From Meghimatium bilineatum (taxonomy: Eukaryota; Mollusca; Gastropoda; Stylommatophora; Philomycidae), in NCBI GenBank assembly GCA_034231615.1, contig CM067315.1, forward strand, positions 17,773,513 through 17,837,512: a stretch of DNA of 64,000 nt, given 5' to 3'. The translations under genes and the position numbers were made by a program. Below the pieces are notes generated by a model. The model did not search any database. It saw only the letters and a program-made list of their open reading frames with translations, and had not been told where the DNA came from. Positions within the stretch are counted from its first letter, which is position 1. Each line of letters begins with the position of its first letter. Of the stretch, positions 1 to 9,512 are shown piece after piece.

Positions 1-49
1 CCTATTAATTCCCCTTCTTTAAGAATGGTGTTTTTAAGGGTTGTTTTGG
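1..49 (-). mobile_element. LINE C fragment cut by the window edge
   Basis: The bases resemble 7718-7768 (shared CCCCTTCTTTAA, GGTNTTTT and AGGGTTG blocks), which encode the C-terminal GKR-rich region of LINE C on the minus strand. The homology stops near base 50, before the CFAP144 leader. Confidence 0.45.
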
Positions 50-90
50 TCCAAAAATGGCGTCTCTAAAATGAACTATGGGGGAAAAAA

Positions 91-111
91 TCAACGGTAA
101 CAGTTTGTCAC
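91..111 (+). promoter_or_regulatory. X-box-like motif, distal copy
   Basis: The sequence TCAACGGTAACAGTTTGTCA contains GGTAAC, which fits the right half (RGYAAC) of the RFX X-box, preceded by TCAAC, an imperfect left half. A near copy lies at 276-296. RFX factors drive ciliary genes in animals, so the position upstream of CFAP144 is suggestive. Function is inferred. Confidence 0.35.
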
Positions 112-256
112 TTTGTGTCGCTCATTATTTTTAGTAAATAATTTAAATGTAATTTATAAAATATTTTTGTTTTAATTAATTTAGTTATAACTGTAGATTT
201 AAATATTATGTATGCTGCTTAACAATCATGATTAAACTATGATTGTTCATAAATTA

Positions 257-263
257 TGTTTAC
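257..263 (-). promoter_or_regulatory. Forkhead-like site (GTAAACA on the minus strand)
   Basis: TGTTTAC on the plus strand reads GTAAACA on the minus strand, an exact forkhead core (RYMAAYA). It lies 38 bases before the CFAP144 ATG and next to an X-box-like motif. FOXJ1 and RFX often co-regulate motile-cilia genes. A 7-bp match is weak evidence alone. Confidence 0.3.
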
Positions 264-275
264 ATTATTGTCATG

Positions 276-296
276 TCAACGGTAATAGTTGTCAAC
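276..296 (+). promoter_or_regulatory. X-box-like motif, proximal copy
   Basis: TCAACGGTAATAGTTGTCAA repeats the motif seen at 91-111 with one substitution and one deletion. It ends four bases before the ATG at 301, so it lies in the 5' leader or core promoter. The transcription start cannot be seen from sequence. Confidence 0.35.
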
Positions 297-300
297 AAAA

Positions 301-439
301 ATGGCAGCCTCCAAGCAAGATAAAACCAAAGAACCCATAAATTATGTACACCAAAGCTGCATTTTGACTGAAACAGTCGCTAAAGAAAACAGGCATCAAA
401 AGATTTTCAACAATTATGGAATCAATCCTTTTAGAAAAA
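301..439 (+). CDS. CFAP144: CFAP144 exon 1 (start codon to codon 47, phase 1)
   Basis: The exon opens at an ATG in a favourable context (AACAAAAATGG) and encodes MAASKQDKTKEPINYVHQ at its start and a conserved block ending KIFNNYGINPFRK. The family signature is a short charged start, a V-H-Q motif, an ENRHQK-like segment and NPFRK just before the first intron, all present here in order. The donor is GTAAAT at 440. Reading on past the donor meets a stop (TAA at 454) within a few codons, so splicing is needed. Residues 1-46 are complete and one base starts residue 47. The protein family is structural and sits inside ciliary doublet microtubules; that role comes from the family, not from this sequence. 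Confidence 0.85.
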
Positions 440-929
440 GTAAATTTTATTATTAAACCAATATGACACTTCTAATAAATAAAAAGTTGTATAGAAGCTA
501 AAAGTGACTGACTGGTGTGTGTAACTTGTAAGCGTTAGGCGATTACTAGTAAATTATTAAATAATAGTAGGAATAGGCTCTTATTGTTTTAGTAGAGGCT
601 ATCAATGTCCATTGAGTTGTATTGCGGAATATTGTGTGAGACCTATATTTTTCATTGGTCAACCGCATTTAGTAAGGATGATATAGGTCCTCTTACTTTT
701 CCAGTTTCATTTCCTTAGACGAAGGATGGTTCCTCATAGGAGATACTGATAATTTTAAAATTATTCAAGTGGAACGGGAAGTCAAACTACCTGACAGACT
801 ATGAAGCCAGAAGTACAAACCACTGGCTCCCTAGAAATTTCGAAATAGTTTTACTCATGTGCCTTTTATTTATTCTTGTTTATCTACATCACATTAACTG
901 TTGCGGTCAACAGGCAATAATGCAATTAT
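440..929. other. CFAP144 intron 1, start; nothing recognised
   Basis: AT-rich intronic sequence without a supportable reading frame or repeat. Confidence 0.4.
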
Positions 930-1190
930 AAGAACTAGCATGGTTTGCCGTTACGATTCCTTGTCAAAAACAGACTGCAAGGAACAGTCGAAGGGGGAAG
1001 AAACAGAGGGGCACAAACAAAAGCATGAAAAGTCAACAACAAAGACTGGACAGGACAAGATTTTTCCTCATTCATTCACATCGTTTAAAATATAAACTGC
1101 TAGAGAACTGTGTGTTGATACATACAATGTAATACCACTACAATCCTGATGGGTTGCGGGTTTATAGATGTATAGATAGATCAGAATCTC
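930..1190 (+). mobile_element. RTE-like LINE I, 3' end fragment
   Basis: The stretch matches 53075-53335 in order: an ACTAGCATGGTTTG block, GATTCCTTGTCAAAAACA, a GAAGGGGGAAGAA block, GGACAGGACAAGAT, and a tail with CCTGATGGGTTGCGGGTTTA. In the better copy these encode the RTE C-terminal HDSLSKTILQGTVEEGRRR region. Frameshifts make it non-coding here. It ends in a decayed (TAGA)n tail. Confidence 0.65.
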
Positions 1191-1589
1191 AGACCAAATC
1201 TTTTACTATTATCATATCAAGGTGGTAATAGAGTGGGTTTCATTCTTATAAGATGGCCAATCTATTTTATTATGCATCTATCTCCAGACTTTATGACATT
1301 TTAATAGGTCTAGTCATAAAAAAGTGTGTAGCTGAATTTCCTATATCATCTGTTACATAATATTGCAATTTGCTGCTATGTTTCAACTTTTCCATTGTCA
1401 TGTAAGTTTCAATACTGTACTTTTAGGAGTTGACTATACTTCCCTACTAGGAAAACCACTACTTGAAGGTGGAGTCATGTATTAATCAGATTCAGTTTTC
1501 TGACCCAGACACAATCTTAGTTCTGTATAACAGATTAAAATATTTAGAGTGATGATGTCTATGCTTTATAATCAGTAGGGCCTATAAGA
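1191..1589. other. Intron 1; nothing recognised
   Basis: No convincing reading frame or repeat seen. Confidence 0.3.
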
Positions 1590-1826
1590 GTGTATAGGAT
1601 TTGCTAATTTATTCTGGTCACTCCATATATACTCTGTCCCTCTCATCTGCATCCCGCCTGCCAAGAATACCACTCGTAGCACATAACTTCATAGCTTCAA
1701 GCGATAATCTATAGGGATCTCTAAAAGAAAAACCACTTTTTGAACAAGATTTCACAATTGAGATTAGAAACCATGACCTCTTGAGCACAAAGAAAAAAGG
1801 CTTAACCACTACTGCAGGGAGATAAT
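1590..1826 (-). mobile_element. tRNA-derived SINE, degraded copy
   Basis: It is related to 53454-53711. Shared blocks include TAGCTTCAAGCGATAATC, AGGGATCTC, CCATGACCTCT, and CTTAACCACTACT at the right-hand end. Read on the minus strand, the head has an AGTAGTGGTTAAGC A-box-like block, as in tRNA-derived SINEs. The B-box region is decayed. Confidence 0.6.
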
Positions 1827-1855
1827 ATGTCAGTTATATATCAGATTGTTATCAT

Positions 1856-2880
1856 TAGTTAGTTTGTTCCTTTCATGCTACATGCAGCACATAGGGCAGA
1901 GTTTTTGATTCTCCATGCGTTGTCCATTTGAGTGCTTGTTGGTTCAGTGTATTTTCATCTAGTCTTAGAACGTATCCCAAGTAGTTTCATGTGTTTTTTT
2001 ATGACATTTGATATGTACTCTTGGTGTACTTTATCTCTTAGATCACTATTTGAGAAAAACTTACTCTATTTTATATTCAACAATTTTTGGAGACATTTGT
2101 TTTCAAAGCTGTTTAATTTTTGAGCTATTGCTTGAGTTCATTTCTAACTTTCACATCTATAGATCAACATTGGAACAATACAGGAGTTTCTTCTTCTTCA
2201 GCGTTCATTCTCAAAACTCCCACTGGATTCTTGTAGCAGGACCATGGTCCTATTAGATTTTCAGCAGGATGGAATGTCCAGAGAATGGAAATGCATTGTG
2301 TCACCATTTTATTTGCGCCAATGGCCCGACACATCCATCTTCTGTGGGATACAGGAGTTTAAAAGTCTTTACTTGGTGTCTCTTACTAGATCTTTGGATA
2401 TCTAGATGTTTGTTAATTTCGTAAATTTTCTGTATTTATTTTTTTTGTTGAGTCTCCGTCAGCAGACATTCTGCTGCCCAGATAAGTGAAGTTGAAGACT
2501 TTTTCTAATGTTTGGTTGTTAACTTTATTTTTTTTGGTTGTTTGTTGAGCTGCTAAGTTCCATAATTTGTTAATTAGATGTGTTAATCTGGAGGCCAATC
2601 TGGTCTGCTAGTATCCATAGTTTTTTGATTATATCTTGTGTTTGTTAATGAGTAAAGTTCAAGATTGTGATGTCATCTGCAAAGACAAGGTCAATTAGCG
2701 TATTATTTCTGAGCCATTTGATGCTTGATTTCCCATCTAAAACTGTTCTTATGTTTTACACTGTTCATTCGAATGCTGCATGTGTAATGTCTATGTATCT
2801 TACTAGTGGCCTATCAAACAAATCACCATGCTTAATTTTATTTCTAATAGATGATATGATTAGGCATATACAACAAATAT
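1856..2880 (-). mobile_element. LINE C fragment (RT palm and thumb), interrupted by a SINE
   Basis: The minus strand reads as a decayed reverse transcriptase. A FADDITIL-like catalytic box lies near 2675-2655, followed by DQIGLQIN-like thumb sequence towards 2590. The part from 1856 to 2140 aligns with 4522-4594 and 7795-8010 (for example TTCATCTAGTCTTA and the GGAGACATTTGTTTT block), so these are copies of one family. A GAA-tailed SINE sits at 2186-2352. Many stops make it a pseudogene. Confidence 0.6.
2186..2352 (-). mobile_element. GAA-tailed SINE copy
   Basis: It begins with TTCTTCTTCTTCAG (a reversed GAA tail) and matches 10983-11151 in reverse complement, including the AATGGAAATGCATTGTG and TGGCCCGACACATCC blocks. 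It is inserted into LINE C. Confidence 0.65.
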
Positions 2881-3734
2881 TTTCTTCCAGTGAAAATCCC
2901 TAAAACATTAATCTTTATAGTTATATAGGTTTCATTATACAAATGAATCCCTCTATAGGGCATTAATAAATAATAAATTTCCATATATAACAATACTTTT
3001 AAAAATTCCAATTTATATTTATTCGATTTTGTTTGTACTGTATATAGCAAATTTTTGTTATTTTATACATAACATGTTTCAGTGCTTTCTAAATCGAATA
3101 TGTTATTTCTTTTCCTAATGTGATAGATTAGAACATGGTCTAACCATTCAGAGACTGAAATAACATTGTGAAACCAACAGTGTAGAACTGAAACGATTGT
3201 AGGAAGACGTAATTTTATAGGAACTGTACCAAGCATTAAATATATAGAAAGACAACAGATTAGTAGTTAAATCAATTACCTTATGAGAATAGAACCAGAT
3301 TGCATTTTAGCTGTAGCATATAACAGAAGAATATCTATGTACATCGCGAGAGAAAGACCTAGAGGCAGATTTATAACAATAGAGACATAATACAACAACA
3401 TCGTATTACAACAAAAAATGCAACACATTGGCATTAGAAAGAAGACAATGCTTCACTGCATTTGTGGCTAGGACAAGACAAGGAAGACGTCAGAAAACGG
3501 CATTCACTATCACACTAAACAAACAATAAATATCTGTTGATGAAGAAGAAAAGCAGAAGATAAGAAAGCGAAACACTAAGACCATGATCCATGCAGAAAA
3601 GCACAAGAGCATGCCGGTACACCGACTGAAGATCAGATTCTGTGACCTGGCCAGTGGAAGATCTGATTCAAAGATAAAAAAAAAAAACTAATTAGAGAAT
3701 ATAAGGAAGAGCTACCAGGAATAACAAAGGATAT
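2881..3734 (+). other. Mostly unrecognised; possible decayed RTE 3' end at 3130-3560
   Basis: Around 3340-3390 a short RERPRGRFIT-like stretch resembles the arginine and glycine rich C-terminus of RTE-like LINEs, and a GATGAAGAAGAA tail lies at 3539-3550. Nothing else is recognisable. Confidence 0.25.
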
Positions 3735-4521
3735 AACACGAACATGTTTCCCAGTTCCATGGTAGCAAAATCATAATCTCACTCTCAGAACTACCATAAA
3801 CAACAATTGCACTATGAGAGAAATGAATACTCTCCAACAGAGAACAATAGTATACAACATTATTAAAGATATGTACCACAGAGAAGCATGGATACAAGTA
3901 TATACTGATGGATCAGTAACCAAAGTGAAAAATGGAAATGGAACTTGCAGTAAAAATGGAGATGCTTGTGTTTACATAAACTTTCCTAAAAAGAAATGGA
4001 ATCAATTGGAATCTTTTGCTCCAACTACTTCACAGAAGTACCGGCCCTAAACTTGTTGCAGAAATAATTAGAAACACAGGTCAATGTCAACAGGTGGTAT
4101 TTTTACTGATGCAATATCTGTCCTACAAGCGCTTGCCAGCGACAAACTGCCAGACCTGAAGGAAGCCATTTGAGAAGTGAGCATCCAAAGGAACTTTGTA
4201 CTGCAGTAGATACCTTTCCACTGTGGCATACCAGGAAATGAAGAGGCAGATACATTAGCAAAGGATGGAACAACACAAGAACAAAAAAACCAAGAAATCC
4301 CCTACCAGAAAAAGCAGATGCTCATCAAAGCCATTAAGATAGTTGACCCTCAAAAGACAACTATTGCTATCTTGAGAGAACTGAACAGATTCTTATGATC
4401 CATATACAGACAGGACAAAACAGACTTAACAGCCACTTAAATAGACTAACACTGGTTCCATCACCTCTGCGTCCATGTGGGCAGGCAGAACAGACAGGGG
4501 AACATATTCTGCAAAACTTAG
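3735..4521 (+). pseudogene. LINE D fragment: RNase H domain, broken
   Basis: Scattered plus-strand frames spell a retroelement RNase H. There is a YTDGSVTK motif near 3901 (first catalytic Asp), FTDAISVLQAL near 4100 (third catalytic residue), and FHCGIPGNEEADTLAKDG near 4216-4267 (His and last Asp). A CGQAEQTGEHILQ block at 4475-4515 is the cysteine and histidine segment that follows RNase H in this family; compare 24790-24840. Stops and frameshifts separate the pieces. It is 5'-truncated and runs into a LINE C fragment. Confidence 0.75.
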
Positions 4522-4594
4522 TTTGTTCCTTTCATGCCGTAGGCAGCACATAGGATAGAGGTTTTGATTCTTCATGTGTTGTGGTTTGCTGTCT
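4522..4594 (-). mobile_element. LINE C fragment, left of the Penelope-like insertion
   Basis: This matches 1859-1930 (TAGTTTGTTCCTTTCATGC, then GCAGCACATAGG). The same family resumes at 7670, so the Penelope-like element split one LINE C copy. The last 13 bases (4582-4594) are the left target-site copy. Confidence 0.6.
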
Positions 4595-5870
4595 AGTAAC
4601 GCAAAATGAGGTAAAAAGGTTACTAAAACACTTACCTAGCCTATTAATAAAAATATATTTTTAAGAAAAAAAAACAAAAAACATACAATAAAACTAAACA
4701 GGACAATTCTCAACGTATCGGCTCAAATTGAACCTTTTTCAAGAGACAAACAATAGAAAACGACAAAACAAAAAACAAAATAGATGTCTATATTTCATCA
4801 AGCCCTCGTCTCCATAATAGCGCAGGGATGGCAACGCATCTAGTAAAAGTGAAAATGCGTGCATTCATTATAAACAAACCGAAAGTGGGAAATTAGAGAC
4901 ACTATAGATGAGTGCAAGAATAATGAAAGAAAAAGATAAGAAAAATACCCCTTTTGCCACTTTATCAGACAGGCAGGTTTTAAGAACATAGTCACAACAT
5001 GCACGACGGAAGGGAACAGAGACAGATGGGGACGTGAGAAAATATTCATGTGACAACCTAGCAAGGCTTGGAAACAACGATCCTGATAACAATACTGTGA
5101 ACATAGACCCATGGTCACCTACGCCAACAAGAATGGCATATGACAATGATAGATGAGTAATGATGAGGTTGTGTGGTGGTGGGGTGAGTGGGTTTGGGGA
5201 AGGAAGGATAGAAGAAGAATCAACATTTGAAAACGCATGGAATGAATGTGAAACCAAATATAGACATAAACATATATATAAAACCAAACCTAAACATACA
5301 TAGAAATGTAAACACACACCAAGAGTCAAGAAATAAACACATAACAAGATGGACACACTTATGTGAAGGATACCCACACAAAATGCACAGGCATGTAAAT
5401 GTATCCACACACAGGAAAGGGCTCACACCAGAATAGGTATACACATTGACACAGAATGGAGATACGTGCATTAACATAAAAAAGCGCTCACATAAATATA
5501 CATATATATATGTATACACAAATATGAACATTCATGCACATAAACACTTTCTCGTATAAATAATAACATGAACATTCATACACATAGAAACATATACATA
5601 TATTAATGTAAATATAAACGTTCGTTCACATAAAGATAATGCTATAACAACTGCATATGTATACATACAAATGTGTGGCCCAAAGTAATTGTGTGGATAC
5701 ATAGAACCATGTAAAACGAAATGCATATACAAATAACTATACATGTGTGGGCACCCATCGAAGAGACAACTGCAATAAAAACGAGGAAATCAAAATCTAA
5801 ATATGTAAATGATTTAACAATAACAAATTGGCAGTGTACAAAATAATCACATATTGACATACACAAACGA
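4594..5870 (-). repeat. Left inverted arm of the Penelope-like element
   Basis: It is the reverse complement of 6331-7599 with only scattered differences, the largest being a 9-base insertion near 5106-5114. Several open frames cross the arms, but they are low-complexity (rich in Cys, Phe, His and Tyr) and appear in both arms only because the DNA is duplicated. I do not call them genes. Confidence 0.9.
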
Positions 5871-6195
5871 TAGAGATTCTTTTTCATGTGTGTCCCGTAA
5901 CTTAATATACTCTATCATATGTAAGCGTTGTGATATGAAGTATATTGGTGATACTGGTAGACGTTTAGCTGATAGATTCGCCGAACATTTGAGAGATATC
6001 ACGAATCATCGTGACTCCCCAGTGGCTAATCATTTTAACAGCCCGTCACATCATGGTAGCTCTGATGTCTCTGTTACCGGTTTGTTACGTTGTTATACCG
6101 GTGACCGGCAACGTCAGTCCTTGGAATATCGTCTCATTTGTCATATGGGAGTCTTGCAACCAAACGGAATGAACATTAATCACCGTTTTGTTTGA
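5854..6195 (+). CDS. GIY-YIG endonuclease C-terminal fragment (Penelope-like)
   Basis: The frame reads NLIYSIICKRCDMKYIGDTG near its start, the family core (Y-S-I-x-C-x-x-C-x-x-x-YIG-x-T-G). Then come RRLADRFAEHLRDI with the conserved Arg and His, and SPVANHFNSPSH, the usual N-H-F-N block. It ends LICHMGVLQPNGMNINHRFV with a stop at 6193-6195, typical of the C-terminus of Penelope-like polyproteins. The ATG at 5854 is inside the left arm and probably not a true start. The real protein would have continued upstream into a reverse transcriptase, now lost. The domain itself has no stop or frameshift. Confidence 0.85.
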   Translation: MTYTNDRDSFSCVSRNLIYSIICKRCDMKYIGDTGRRLADRFAEHLRDITNHRDSPVANHFNSPSHHGSSDVSVTGLLRCYTGDRQRQSLEYRLICHMGVLQPNGMNINHRFV

Positions 6196-6330
6196 GTTAC
6201 TCACCTTTTCTTTATACCCTCTACTCCCGTATTGCACTGATTCTTGTAATTATTTGTCTTTGTACACTTTCGTGAATAATTATTATTTGTGTGTTTGCCG
6301 TTCTTCTATATAATTCCTTTATGTCTTCTT

Positions 6331-7599
6331 TCGTTTGTGTATGTCAATATGTGATTATTTTGTACACTGCCAATTTGTTATTGTTAAATCATTTACATAT
6401 TTAGATTTTGATTTCCTCGTTTTTATTGCAGTTGTCTCTTCGATGGGTGCCCACACATATATAGTTATTTGTATATGCATTTCGTTTTACATGGTTCTAT
6501 GTATCCACACAATTACTTTGGGCCACACATTTGTATGTATACATATGCAGTTGTTATAGCATTATCTTTATGTGAACGAACGTTTATATTTACATTAATA
6601 TATGTATATGTTTCTATGTGTATGAATGTTCATGTTATTATTTATACGAGAAAGTGTTTATGTGCATGAATGTTCATATTTGTGTATACATATATATATG
6701 TATATTTATGTGAGCGCTTTTTTATGTTAATGCACGTATCTCCATTCTGTGTCAATGTGTATACCTATTCTGGTGTGAGCCCTTTCCTGTGTGTGGATAC
6801 ATTTACATGCCTGTGCATTTTGTGTGGGTATCCTTCACATAAGTGTGTCCATCTTGTTATGTGTTTATTTCTTGACTCTTGGTGTGTGTTTACATTTCTA
6901 TGTATGTTTAGGTTTGGTTTTATATATATGTTTATGTCTATATTTTGTTTCACATTCATTCCATGCGTTTTCAAATGTTGATTCTTCTTCTATCCTTCCT
7001 TCCCCAAACCCACTCACCCCACCACCACACAACCTCATCATTACTCATCTATCATTGTCATATGCCATTCTTGTTGGCGTAGGGTCTCTGTTCACAGTAT
7101 TGTTATCAGGATCGTTGTTTCCAAGCCTTGCTAGGTTGTCACATGAATATTTTCTCACGTCCCCATCTGTCTCTGTTCCCTTCAGTCGTGCCTGTTGTGA
7201 CTATGTTCTTAAAACCTGCCTGTCTGATAAAGTGACAAAAGGGGTATTTTTCTTATCTTTTTCTTTCATTATTCTTGCACTCATCTATAGTGTCTCTAAT
7301 TTCCCACTTTCGGTTTGTTTATAATGAATGCACGCATTTTCACTTTTACTAGATGCGTTGCCATCCCTGCGCTATTATGGAGACGAGGGCTTGATGAAAT
7401 ATAGACATCTATTTTGTTTTTTGTTTTGTCGTTTTCTGTTGTTTGTATCTTGAAAAAGGTTCAATTTGAGCCGATACGTTGAGAATTGTCCTGTTTAGTT
7501 TTATTGTATGTTTTTTGTTTTTTTTTTCTTAAAAATATATTTTTATTAATAGGCTAGGTAAGTGTTTTAGTAACCTTTTTACCTCATTTTGCGTTACTA
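6331..7599 (+). repeat. Right inverted arm of the Penelope-like element
   Basis: It is the partner of 4594-5870. It lies 3' of the GIY-YIG frame in the same orientation, so this is the terminal repeat in its expected place and the left arm is the inverted one. Near 7595 it ends in CATTTTGCGTTACTA, matching TAGTAACGCAAAATG at 4594. Confidence 0.9.
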
Positions 7600-7669
7600 T
7601 TTGTTCATTAGGTTACTGCGGCACCATCCACTTTGTCGGACACCCTCTGACCATTTGGTTATTTATATT

Positions 7670-8010
7670 TGGTTTGCTGTCTGCAGTTTTAGATTTTGTA
7701 TGGTCTCTGCATCCTGGTATTTCCCCTTCTTTAAATATGGTATTTTGTAGGGTTGCTTTTAGCCTTATTCCTTTTCTTTTACCCTCAGGTGTCCACATAC
7801 AGGCTTGTAGGCTTATTCTGTTTTCATCTAGTCTTAAAACATGACCCAGGTATTTCTATCTGCATTTTCTTTTGATGTTTGAAACATATTCTTGGTGTAT
7901 TTTGTTTCTTAATTCACTATTTGTGATGAAATCGCTCCATTTTATGTTCATCAGTTTCCAGAGACATTTGTTTTTGAAGCTCTTTAATATTTGGTCTTGT
8001 TACAAGACTG
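7670..8010 (-). mobile_element. LINE C fragment, right of the Penelope-like insertion
   Basis: On the minus strand, 7613-7798 stays open and encodes a GKRKGIRLKATLQNTIFKEG block, the basic C-terminal region of this RTE-like LINE. 7820-8010 aligns with 1960-2140. It continues the copy that starts at 4522. Confidence 0.65.
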
Positions 8011-8469
8011 CATTACACTAAATCATTTAAGGGAGGAACACTGGAGAGACAGATATCCACAGACAGCTGTATGGGATAAGTTAGGAGCTTTCATATACAG
8101 CAGCATTTAGTAAGAAAACTGCACTTTCTGTGTAGACATGTTAAACTGTGAACGAGAAGAAGCCATTAAATTATTGAGAGAGTAGTGGACAATATGTGCT
8201 TCATCTTGAACACAGCATAAACACAGTTAAACAGTTATACCAATTTTGATGAAACATAGTTTATATGTAAAGATTGTAAAGTATATGCTCGAATAACATC
8301 ATGTATAGTTTCATACAATGGTTTAAATATGAAAGTTTGGAATAAATATTAAGAGACAGCATTGCATTAGTAAGAATCTTATTGTAATAATTCAAACACC
8401 ATAAAATATATAATAAAAATATTTATTTTGAGCTTATAAAGTAAAAATAAAAAGCAAAAATAACAAATT
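8011..8469. other. Intron 1; nothing recognised
   Basis: AT-rich, no supportable feature. Confidence 0.3.
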
Positions 8470-8690
8470 AATGTGAAGATGAGCCTGATGCATTTTTAAA
8501 AGTTTGTTAATTTCAGGTTCCACTTTTGTTAACGACAGTCATAAATTTCCACGCTTAATTATACGCAATCAGTTCCTCTTCTTAGATAGTAAATTTGCTA
8601 CAGCACTAAACCCACCCTCAGCTAAATAAGATGAAAATGCAAATAATAATTTCTGCACTATTTCCCATAATCCAGTCTATCCCTAGGTGG
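8470..8690 (-). pseudogene. hAT-like transposase C-terminal (dimerisation) remnant
   Basis: Read on the minus strand from about 8635 to 8475, two frames give SYLAEGGFSAVANLL, then SKKRN, IKRGNL, LSLTKVEPEINKLL and HQAHLH. In hAT-type domesticated and transposon proteins (ZBED5 and related) the C-terminus has the order YL-x-E-x-GFSA-V-x-x-LL-x-KKRN, then RG-x-LR-L-x-L-x-x-x-x-P-x-I. One stop follows KKRN and another precedes LSLT, so it is dead. No terminal inverted repeats were found. Confidence 0.65.
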
Positions 8691-9487
8691 TGTTCTCGTA
8701 GCTTCCACACTTGCCGATGAGCAAGGGGTTTGTGAAGGAGATGTAATCTACATTCCAGAGCCAGGTGTGTTGCTCTGATTGAGGTGTAGTCATGTTTATT
8801 CAGGATGGTTTTGACTGCCCTTGGCTCTTTATCCTGATTCTATCTTGTTATAAACTCTTTTGGGAAGTTTATCGTTCACCTTCATAAGATGTCCAAACCG
8901 TTTTATCTTTTGTTTCTCTATATATTCAATGCATGATGTGATACCTATTATCTTTCTGATGTTCTCACTGCACATTATGTCAAGTCTGGTGACTTTAATA
9001 GCCTTCATTAGACATTTAATTTCACAAGTTTTGAAATTTCTCTTTATGTGTAGATGTCAGTTGCCAAATCTGCCACTGGTATCATAGTGTTGGTATAAAA
9101 ATTCTCTTACCGGGTAATCATTTGTTTCATTACTACCATGATGATTTTTGGGTGTAATAACAATGTGACAGCTGGTATGTCATAGTATTTGCCTTTATGC
9201 ATCTTGTTTCTATCTCTTTATTGAGTTGTCCATCATCTGTGAAGTTACTTCCTAGATACTTGAACTCTTTCACTTGTTTTACTTTTATGTTCTCTATTTG
9301 GATGTTTAAATTATCTGTTGATCTCGTTTCTGTCTTTTGTTTGTTAATACAAATGTTATATTTATTGCATATTCTTGATAATGAGCTGATGTGAGTTTTT
9401 CTTTGTCATCATATATCATACTTTGATTGTCAGCAAAAAGCAGTTCATCAGATTGTTGTTAAGTTGTTAATTCTCTGTTGTTTCGTT

Positions 9488-9512
9488 ATATATATATATA
9501 TATATATATATC
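9488..9512. repeat. (TA)n microsatellite
   Basis: A run of about 12 TA units inside the decayed RT region of LINE C. Confidence 0.9.

Larger units (their letters stand above)
4595..7669 (+). mobile_element. Penelope-like element with long inverted terminal arms
   Basis: About 3.07 kb is bounded by a perfect 13-bp direct repeat, TGGTTTGCTGTCT, at 4582-4594 and 7670-7682, which I read as a target-site duplication. It has a left arm (4594-5870), a 460-bp centre with a GIY-YIG endonuclease frame, and a right arm (6331-7599) that is the near-exact reverse complement of the left. About 70 bases (7600-7669) extend past the right arm. Penelope-like retroelements carry a C-terminal GIY-YIG endonuclease and terminal repeats that can be direct or inverted, and they often truncate at the 5' end. 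No reverse transcriptase remains, so this is a 5'-truncated copy. The right arm also holds an AAAGGTTCAATTTGAGCCGA hairpin (7456-7475) of a type I associate with these terminal repeats. Confidence 0.75.

Noticed and set aside
1932-2256. Plus-strand frames over LINE C (and similar frames at 8860-10390)
   Set aside because: They are antisense shadows of the minus-strand RT and linker.
5227-5436. Possible degenerate C2H2 zinc-finger repeats in the arms (many His, THRKG-like words)
   Set aside because: The cysteine pairs are absent and no regular 84-base period is visible.
4868-5744. Several long overlapping frames (up to 180 codons) in the inverted arms, repeated at 6335-7324
   Set aside because: They are low-complexity Cys, Phe, Tyr and His rich translations of AT and GT rich repeat DNA, are open on both strands, and are duplicated only because the arms are. 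I see no start context or family motif.
7360-7540. Possible hammerhead ribozyme in the Penelope-like terminal repeat
   Set aside because: TTGATGA and GAAA words are present, but I could not find the CTGATGA core with pairing stems. A covariance search would be needed.
4594-7599. Palindrome as an assembly artefact
   Set aside because: The arms differ by a 9-base indel and substitutions, and a 13-bp target-site duplication flanks the element, so real sequence is likelier. Long reads could still overturn this.
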